Shown here piece by piece: positions 12,173 to 17,316 of a stretch of DNA of 17,316 nucleotides. Under the pieces are notes generated by a model. That model did no database searches, was not told where the DNA came from, and saw only the letters and a program-made list of their open reading frames with translations. The DNA comes from Chloroflexota bacterium. GTDB lineage: Bacteria; Chloroflexota; Limnocylindria; QHBO01. The DNA lies in assembly GCA_013697395.1 (NCBI GenBank), contig JACCWY010000154.1, forward strand, positions 1-17,316, written 5' to 3'. The position numbers and the translations under genes are program-made. Position 1 is the stretch's first letter. Each line of letters starts with the position of its first letter.

Positions 12173-13627
12173 ATGTCACTGCTGAAGCGAATCGAGCGGG
12201 CGCGCCCCGCCGCAGAAGGTGAGGCCGTGCCGGCTGTGCCGGCGCCCGTCCCTCCGCAAGGTGGACCACGGCAGACGCCTTCATCGGTGACCGGTGGACC
12301 GGCTGCCCCGGTGCGGCAGCCGCCGCCCCAGGCCGCTCCGTCCCGATTCACCGGGGCGCTGCCCGCCCGCGAGTCGTTCCGGGAGGCCAAGTTCCGCGTC
12401 CAGAACCGGCTGATCAACGAGCTGGATCCGAAGCTCGACCTGACGAACCAGGTCGAGGTCAGGCGCCAGATCGAGGAGCTGTTCGGGACGATCGCCGACG
12501 AGGAGGGCCTCGCCCTCACTCGCGCGGAGCGCGTGCGCATGCTCGAGCAGATCACCGACGAGATCCTCGGCCTCGGCCCGCTCGAGCCGCTTCTGCGTGA
12601 CGAGACACTGACCGAGGTGATGGTCAACGGCCCGCAGCAGGTCTACATCGAGCGCGAGGGCAAGCTGGAGCTTACGAACGTGACGTTCCAGAATGACGAG
12701 CATGTGATGAAGATCATCCAGCGCATCATCGCGCCGATCGGTCGTCGCGTGGATGAGTCGAGCCCGATGGTGGACGCCCGCCTGGCCGATGGCTCACGCG
12801 TGAACGCCATCATTCCGCCGCTCTCGCTCATCGGCCCGGTCATCACGATCCGGAAGTTCTCCGCCACACCGTTCACGGTCGATGACCTCATTCGATTCGG
12901 CACGGCCACACCCGACATGTTCGAGTTCCTCGAGGCGTGCGTGAAGGCGCGACTCAACATCTTCGTCGCCGGGGGCACCGGCTCGGGCAAGACGACGATG
13001 CTGAACATCCTCTCGTCGTTCATCCCGGATGACGAGCGCATCGTGACCATCGAGGATGCGGCCGAGCTTCAGCTTCGACAGGAGCACGTGATCACCCTCG
13101 AGGCTCGCCCGTCGAACATCGAGGGCAAGGGCGCCATCCCGATCCGCGAGCTCGTCCGCAACGCCCTCCGCATGCGCCCCGACCGAATCGTGGTCGGCGA
13201 GTGCCGATCGGGGGAGGCCCTCGACATGCTCCAGGCCATGAACACGGGCCATGACGGCTCGATGTCCACCGGCCACGCCAACACGCCGCGCGACATGCTC
13301 AGCCGCCTCGAGACGATGGTGCTGATGGCCGGCATGGACCTCCCGCTGCGGGCGATCCGCGAGCAGATCAGCTCGGCCGTCGACCTCATCGTCCACCAGA
13401 ACCGCCTCAAGGATGGGACGAGGAAGATCGTCAACATCACCGAGGTGCAGGGCATGGAGGGTGATATCATCGTCATGCAGGACGTGTTCGTGTTCGAGCA
13501 GACGGGCGTCGAAGAGGGCAGGATCCTCGGGCGGCTCAAGCCGACCGGGATCCGGCCGCACTTCGTCGAGCGCTTCGAGACAGCCGGCATTCACCTGCCG
13601 CCCAACATCTTCGGATCTCCGTTCTGA
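12173..13627 (+). CDS. cpaF: CpaF/TadA secretion ATPase
   Basis: A cytoplasmic hexameric ATPase of the type II/IV secretion superfamily that powers Tad pilus assembly. It has 484 residues. ATG 12173 has GGAAGGA 8 nt upstream. Residues about 14-60 are a Pro/Ala/Gln-rich disordered segment. A helical N-terminal domain (about 65-150) ends in ILGLGPLEPLLRDETLTEVM. The core has VNGPQQVYIEREGKL, Walker A GGTGSGKTT at 267-275, the Asp box (IVTIEDAAELQL), Walker B (RPDRIVVGECRSGEALDM) with its Glu, and a His box (STGHANTP). All catalytic motifs are intact. The stop overlaps the start of tadB by one base (TGATG), so translation is coupled. Confidence 0.96.
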   Translation: MSLLKRIERARPAAEGEAVPAVPAPVPPQGGPRQTPSSVTGGPAAPVRQPPPQAAPSRFTGALPARESFREAKFRVQNRLINELDPKLDLTNQVEVRRQIEELFGTIADEEGLALTRAERVRMLEQITDEILGLGPLEPLLRDETLTEVMVNGPQQVYIEREGKLELTNVTFQNDEHVMKIIQRIIAPIGRRVDESSPMVDARLADGSRVNAIIPPLSLIGPVITIRKFSATPFTVDDLIRFGTATPDMFEFLEACVKARLNIFVAGGTGSGKTTMLNILSSFIPDDERIVTIEDAAELQLRQEHVITLEARPSNIEGKGAIPIRELVRNALRMRPDRIVVGECRSGEALDMLQAMNTGHDGSMSTGHANTPRDMLSRLETMVLMAGMDLPLRAIREQISSAVDLIVHQNRLKDGTRKIVNITEVQGMEGDIIVMQDVFVFEQTGVEEGRILGRLKPTGIRPHFVERFETAGIHLPPNIFGSPF

Positions 13628-14607
13628 TGCTCCCCATCGTCGTCGCCGCCCTGGCGGCCCTCGCCGTGCTGGTGATCGCGGCCGGCATCGCGATGAGCGC
13701 GTCCGGTGGATCGGTTGCCTCCCGCCTGGAGCGCTATGCCTCAGGCACCGCCACCGGCCCGGACACCGGTGAGCGCGGGTCCGTCGTCGTCGCGGGGCTC
13801 TCGAGGGTCATCGAGAAGCAGGACCTGGCTACCAGGCTCAGCACGGACCTTGCCCGCGCGGATCTCAAGATGCGGCCGGCCGAGTTCCTCCTTGCATGGG
13901 CCGCCACGCCTTTCCTCTTCGTGGCGGTGGCGTACGTCGCCGGCTTCATCTTCACCGGCTTCCAGAACATCGTTGCGCTGGCGGCATTCTTCCTCCTGGG
14001 GCTCTGGGCACCCCGCTTCTATCTGAAGTATCGCCAGGGCAAGCGGCTCAAGCAGTTCGGGGAGCAGCTTCCGGACACCATCACCCTGCTGGCCAACTCC
14101 CTTCGCGCGGGCTCCTCCTTCCTGCAGGGCATCGAGCTCGTCACCCGCGAGGCCCGGCCGCCGATCAGGGACGAGTTCGAGCGCGTGGTCCGCGACATGC
14201 AGCTGGGCCTCGCCCTGCAGCCGGCCCTGAACAACCTCGTCCGGCGCGTGGCGTCGGAGGACCTGGAGCTGATGGTGACCGCGATCCAGATCCAGAGCCA
14301 GGTCGGCGGCAACCTCGCCACCGTCCTCGACTCTATCGCGTTCACCATTCGCGAGCGGGTAAGGATCCACGGCGAGATCCAGACGCTGACGGCCATGCAG
14401 CGTTACAGCGGGTACGTGATCACGCTGCTCCCGGTCGGCCTGGCCGGCATCCTGTTCCTGATCAGCCCGAGCTACATGGAATCCATGCTCGACAAGCCGC
14501 CCGAGATGTTCGGTCTGCCACTCGGCATCACCTTCTTTGCCGTCGGCCTTCTCAGCATGGGCATCGGTTACTTCTTCATCCGTCGCATCGTCGACATCAA
14601 GGTGTAG
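13627..14607 (+). CDS. tadB: TadB inner-membrane platform protein
   Basis: A type II secretion system F-like (T2SF) protein that forms, with TadC, the membrane base on which CpaF acts. It has 326 residues, normal for TadB. An N-terminal helix (about 3-24) is followed by a cytoplasmic stretch, two close helices (about 88-130), the T2SF cytoplasmic domain and two C-terminal helices (about 265-285 and 297-318). The T2SF domain contains FGEQLPDTITLLANSLRAGS, then LVTREARPP, and IQIQSQVGGNLATVLDSIA with its typical GGNLA turn. The 1-nt overlap with cpaF and 5-nt gap to tadC place it in the middle of the operon. Confidence 0.95.
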   Translation: MLPIVVAALAALAVLVIAAGIAMSASGGSVASRLERYASGTATGPDTGERGSVVVAGLSRVIEKQDLATRLSTDLARADLKMRPAEFLLAWAATPFLFVAVAYVAGFIFTGFQNIVALAAFFLLGLWAPRFYLKYRQGKRLKQFGEQLPDTITLLANSLRAGSSFLQGIELVTREARPPIRDEFERVVRDMQLGLALQPALNNLVRRVASEDLELMVTAIQIQSQVGGNLATVLDSIAFTIRERVRIHGEIQTLTAMQRYSGYVITLLPVGLAGILFLISPSYMESMLDKPPEMFGLPLGITFFAVGLLSMGIGYFFIRRIVDIKV

Positions 14608-14612
14608 CGAAC

Positions 14613-15527
14613 ATGTCTCCCGAGATTCTCATCGCGGTCCTGGCGGCCGGCGCCGTCCTCCTCATCACCTACGGCGTGGCGGCGCGACCGGCCGAAGACG
14701 CCGTCCAGGCGCGTCTGAGCCAGCTCGTCGTGGCGCCGCGGACTATCGAGGAGATGGAGCTCCAGCAACCGTTCTTCGAACGGGTCATTCGGCCCACGAT
14801 CCAGCGCCTTGCGAAGGCCGGCCGGCGCCAGGAGGGTGGCCTCATCGGGCGGATCGACGCGAAGCTCGAGCGTGCGGGGTATCCGGGCGGCCTGCGGGGC
14901 GCGGATTGGGTCGGCGTCAAACTGCTGTCGCTCATCGGATTCGCAATTCTCTTCCTTCTTCTCATCCTGCTCGTGACCGGGTCGCTCGTGCTGGGCCTGC
15001 TCTTCGCGGTGGTAGGCGCGGCCGTCGGCTACATCGCTCCGGAGTTCTGGCTCGGTCGCAGGATGAAGGCGCGTTCGTATTCGATGATTCTTCAGCTGCC
15101 GGACGCCCTCGACCTGCTTACGATCAGCGTAGAGGCTGGCCTCGGGTTCGACGCCGCATTGGCGAAGGTGGTCGAGAAGATGGAGGGGCCGCTCATTGAC
15201 GAGTATCGGCAGGCGCTGGCCGAGGTGCGGATGGGCCGCTCCCGGCGCGAGGCGCTGCGCGACGTCGCCACGCGCGCCGATGCCCAGCCGGTGAGCAACT
15301 TCATCGGTGCAATCGTCCAGGCCGAACAGCTCGGCGTGCCGATCGCAAAGGTGCTGGCGATCCAGTCGAACCAGCTCCGCATCGAGCGTCGCCAGCGTGC
15401 CGAGGAGGCCGCGGCGAAGGCCCCGGTCAAGATGCTGTTCCCGATGGTCGGCTGCATCTTCCCAACGATCTTCATCGTCATCCTGGGGCCTGCGATCATC
15501 AAGGTCATGGGCGGACCAGGGATCTAG
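14613..15527 (+). CDS. tadC: TadC inner-membrane platform protein
   Basis: The second T2SF-type platform subunit, 304 residues. ATG 14613 lies 5 nt after the tadB stop, with AAGGTG inside the end of tadB as ribosome-binding site. There is an N-terminal helix (about 5-22), a cytoplasmic segment, a hydrophobic hairpin (about 105-145, with SLIGFAILFLLLILLVTG), then the T2SF domain and a final helix. The T2SF domain shows LQLPDALDLLTISVEAGLGF, MGRSRREALRDVA and QAEQLGVPIAKVL; the last helix includes FPMVGCIFPTIFIVILGPAI. This is the usual TadC arrangement. Only 6 nt separate it from the response-regulator gene, so the two-component genes are likely read from the same transcript. Confidence 0.95.
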   Translation: MSPEILIAVLAAGAVLLITYGVAARPAEDAVQARLSQLVVAPRTIEEMELQQPFFERVIRPTIQRLAKAGRRQEGGLIGRIDAKLERAGYPGGLRGADWVGVKLLSLIGFAILFLLLILLVTGSLVLGLLFAVVGAAVGYIAPEFWLGRRMKARSYSMILQLPDALDLLTISVEAGLGFDAALAKVVEKMEGPLIDEYRQALAEVRMGRSRREALRDVATRADAQPVSNFIGAIVQAEQLGVPIAKVLAIQSNQLRIERRQRAEEAAAKAPVKMLFPMVGCIFPTIFIVILGPAIIKVMGGPGI

Positions 15528-15533
15528 CCCGTC

Positions 15534-16238
15534 ATGCTGCCGCCGGTCCGGCCGGCCATCCTAGTCGTCGACGACGATCCGTCCCTGTTGGCTGTCGTCG
15601 CGCGGCGGTTGGAGCGGGAGGGCTACCAGGTCCGCACCGCTCCGTCTGGCCCGGCCGCGCTGAGACACCTCGAGGCCTCGTGGCCGGCTCTCGTCATCGT
15701 CGACCTGATGATGCCTGGCATGGACGGCTTCGAGCTGTGCCGCCGAATCAAGCTCCTTGCGGACCTGCCGATCCTGGTGCTGTCGGCGGTGGACGCATCG
15801 GAAGCCAAGGTGAGTGCCCTCGAGAGCTACGCTGAGGACTACGTTACGAAGCCATTCGATCCCGACGAGCTGATCGCGCGCGTGCAGCGCATCTTGCGTC
15901 GCTCCCCGCCCGGGAGCCCTTCGATCAGCCTCGGCGGCGGGCAGGTCGAGATCGACCTCGCCAGCCGGCGCGTGACGACCCCGTCCGGCCCACAGGCTCT
16001 GACTCGGACGGAGGCGCGCATGCTGACGGTCCTTGCGGGAGCGATCGATCGGGTCGTCGCGACGGACACCCTCCTCGAGCGGGTATGGTCGGACGCCGAT
16101 GGCGCGGAACCCTCGTACGTTTGGGTCACAATGCGGCGGCTGCGGCGCAAGATCGAGTCGGATCCGGATCGACCGAAGTACCTCCTCACCGAACGCGGCC
16201 TCGGCTATCGACTCGTCTCGGGTTCGGCGCGTAGCTGA
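15534..16238 (+). CDS. OmpR/PhoB-type response regulator
   Basis: A DNA-binding response regulator of 234 residues. Receiver residues 7-122 show an acidic triplet D13-D15, phospho-acceptor D57 (LVIVDLMMPGMDG), S84 and K106 (YVTKPF), all canonical. After a short Ser/Pro/Gly linker, the winged-helix output domain (about 130-232) has ALTRTEARMLTVLA, the recognition-helix region YVWVTMRRLRRKIE and the wing LTERGLGYRLV. It starts at ATG 15534, 6 nt after tadC with no separate ribosome-binding site seen, so translation may be coupled. Its kinase gene begins 3 nt downstream. Location suggests it controls the pilus genes or is controlled with them; target sites such as the repeats before flp are a guess to test. 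Confidence 0.95.
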   Translation: MLPPVRPAILVVDDDPSLLAVVARRLEREGYQVRTAPSGPAALRHLEASWPALVIVDLMMPGMDGFELCRRIKLLADLPILVLSAVDASEAKVSALESYAEDYVTKPFDPDELIARVQRILRRSPPGSPSISLGGGQVEIDLASRRVTTPSGPQALTRTEARMLTVLAGAIDRVVATDTLLERVWSDADGAEPSYVWVTMRRLRRKIESDPDRPKYLLTERGLGYRLVSGSARS

Positions 16239-16241
16239 GGC

Positions 16242-17316
16242 ATGGGCCGCGCCAGCTTGCCGGTCCGAGTTTTCATCGGCCTCGTCCTGGCCGTCGTTCC
16301 CGCGCTGCTGGTCGGCGTCGGCGCGGACGTTCTATCACGGACGCTGCTCAGTTCGCTCAACGCCGGCCTCGTTGCGGTCGGGCTCCTTCTCCTGTCACTC
16401 GGCTGGTGCGTCATCCTGGCCGTGGTGTACGTTCGGTCGCTCGCGAGCGAGGCAAGTGGCATGGTCACCCTCGCGCGTCGGGGAGAGTTCACCGAGGCCG
16501 GGGAACGGCGTGCGACGCCCTCTGCCGTCGGCCAGCTGGCCACGGCGCTCGAGGAACGCAATCGCCAGGTCGCAGCACTCGCTGCCGAGACGAAGTCCGC
16601 GCCCATCACGGGCGATCCGCGCGAGGTTGCCGCGCACATCGTCCGCAGCGCGCGTCGGTTGACGGGCGACCCAACGTGGGCTCTCGCCGTCGTCCGAAGC
16701 AACGCTCCGGAGCTGCTGCCGCCAGGCGTCTATCACGCTCATGTGTCAGATGCCATCGGGGAGATCGGAGAGTCGGAGCGCTGGGCGAGCACGGCCCGGG
16801 CGTCGGACGACCCGCGCGGCGGGGCGCACAAGATCGAAGGACCATGGGGCGCCTTTCTCGCCCTCGCCGTGACGAGCGGTGACGACCTGGGCGCGGTCCT
16901 CACCGCGCCGTGGGAGGGCAGGCCTGAGCCGTCCGCAGCCGAACGTGACCTCTTGAGCCTCCTCGGCCAGCATGCCGGTACCCAGCTCGAGCATGCTCTC
17001 CTGTACGCAACCGTGCGCCAGCAGGCCGAATCGCTGGACAAGATGGCGAGCGTCCAGTCGGACTTCCTGCGGGGGGTCAGCCATGATCTTCAGACGCCCC
17101 TGACGAGCATCCGGGCGCTTGCCGCGGAGCTGCAGGCGACGCCGGGCATCGACGAGACCGCGCGTGCAGACCTCGACGTCATAAGCCACCAGGCGGACAG
17201 GCTGAGACGGATGGTCGCGCAACTCCTGGTCGTGTCGCGCCTCGAGGCGGGCGTCCTCACGCCGCGGCAGGAGATCCTCGCCGCGCGGCCCCTCATCGAA
17301 CGCACGTGGCACGCAC
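16242..17316 (+). CDS. Sensor histidine kinase, 3' end outside window
   Basis: The open frame from ATG 16242 runs without a stop to the end of the window (358 codons). The N-terminus has two membrane helices (about 8-28 and 41-64) with a very short outside loop, so little periplasmic sensing is possible. A degenerate HAMP-like helical stretch (about 65-112) and a GAF-like domain (about 120-255) follow, then a coiled segment and the HisKA dimerisation domain. The phospho-acceptor is H281 in VSHDLQTPLTSI; Gln replaces the more usual Arg (HDLRTPLT). The ATPase domain lies beyond the window. It starts 3 nt after the response-regulator stop and is its obvious partner. Sensing is probably through the membrane or the cytoplasmic GAF-like domain. 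Confidence 0.9.
   Translation, partial: MGRASLPVRVFIGLVLAVVPALLVGVGADVLSRTLLSSLNAGLVAVGLLLLSLGWCVILAVVYVRSLASEASGMVTLARRGEFTEAGERRATPSAVGQLATALEERNRQVAALAAETKSAPITGDPREVAAHIVRSARRLTGDPTWALAVVRSNAPELLPPGVYHAHVSDAIGEIGESERWASTARASDDPRGGAHKIEGPWGAFLALAVTSGDDLGAVLTAPWEGRPEPSAAERDLLSLLGQHAGTQLEHALLYATVRQQAESLDKMASVQSDFLRGVSHDLQTPLTSIRALAAELQATPGIDETARADLDVISHQADRLRRMVAQLLVVSRLEAGVLTPRQEILAARPLIERTWHA

Noticed and set aside
10860..12284. Long minus-strand open frame antisense to cpaE
   Set aside because: It is the reverse-strand shadow of a gene with clear receiver and ATPase motifs; composition is His/Asp/Arg-rich and not protein-like.

Overview
The window is GC-rich DNA whose gene content fits a free-living Chloroflexota-like bacterium. 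This assignment is inference. It rests on a Tad/Flp pilus set whose CpaE carries a fused receiver domain, on secreted Ig-like and HxVNP-type proteins that I associate with Chloroflexota and actinobacteria, on the absence of any secretin gene, and on the general coding style. No rRNA, tRNA or CRISPR was seen.

Layout. (1) 1-891 is the 3' part of an IS481-type transposase that enters from outside the window. (2) 897-1562 (minus) is an uncharacterised protein that ends 5 nt from the transposase stop. (3) 1685-2179 is a stand-alone receiver protein followed by a strong hairpin. (4) 2668-5228 is a two-gene unit: a membrane GGDEF/HD-GYP cyclic-di-GMP enzyme with a 4-nt overlap into an exported Ig-like, proline-rich membrane protein. 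(5) 5376-5999 is an exported conserved protein of unknown function, convergent with (6) a GAF-GAF-class III nucleotide cyclase on the minus strand (6082-7803). (7) 7984-8293 holds two tandem tiny membrane-peptide genes that share a duplicated upstream motif. (8) 8392-9234 is a membrane-anchored polysaccharide-lyase-like protein. (9) 9235-9566 is a 332-nt leader rich in inverted and direct repeats. (10) 9567-15527 is the Tad/Flp pilus cluster: flp pilin, terminator hairpin, cpaB, receiver-cpaE, cpaF/tadA, tadB, tadC. (11) 15534-17316 is an OmpR-type response regulator and a sensor histidine kinase that runs off the right end; both are packed directly onto tadC.

How it may work together. The Tad genes encode a major pilin, a periplasmic/cell-wall assembly protein (CpaB), a MinD-like localisation ATPase (CpaE), the secretion ATPase (CpaF) and two inner-membrane platform proteins (TadB, TadC). 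No prepilin peptidase, secretin or TadE/TadF pseudopilins are visible here, so they must lie elsewhere or be absent. Signalling genes surround the pilus set: cyclic-di-GMP synthesis/hydrolysis, a possible cyclic-nucleotide enzyme, a lone receiver, and a two-component pair that is probably cotranscribed with tadC. A surface-attachment or adhesion switch is a reasonable inference, but nothing in the sequence proves the circuit.

The points most worth a second look are: a three-way-junction-like inverted-repeat structure in the long leader before the pilin gene; the cyclase, whose conserved transition-state Asn is an Ile; and the tandem tiny membrane-protein genes with a repeated 20-nt upstream element.
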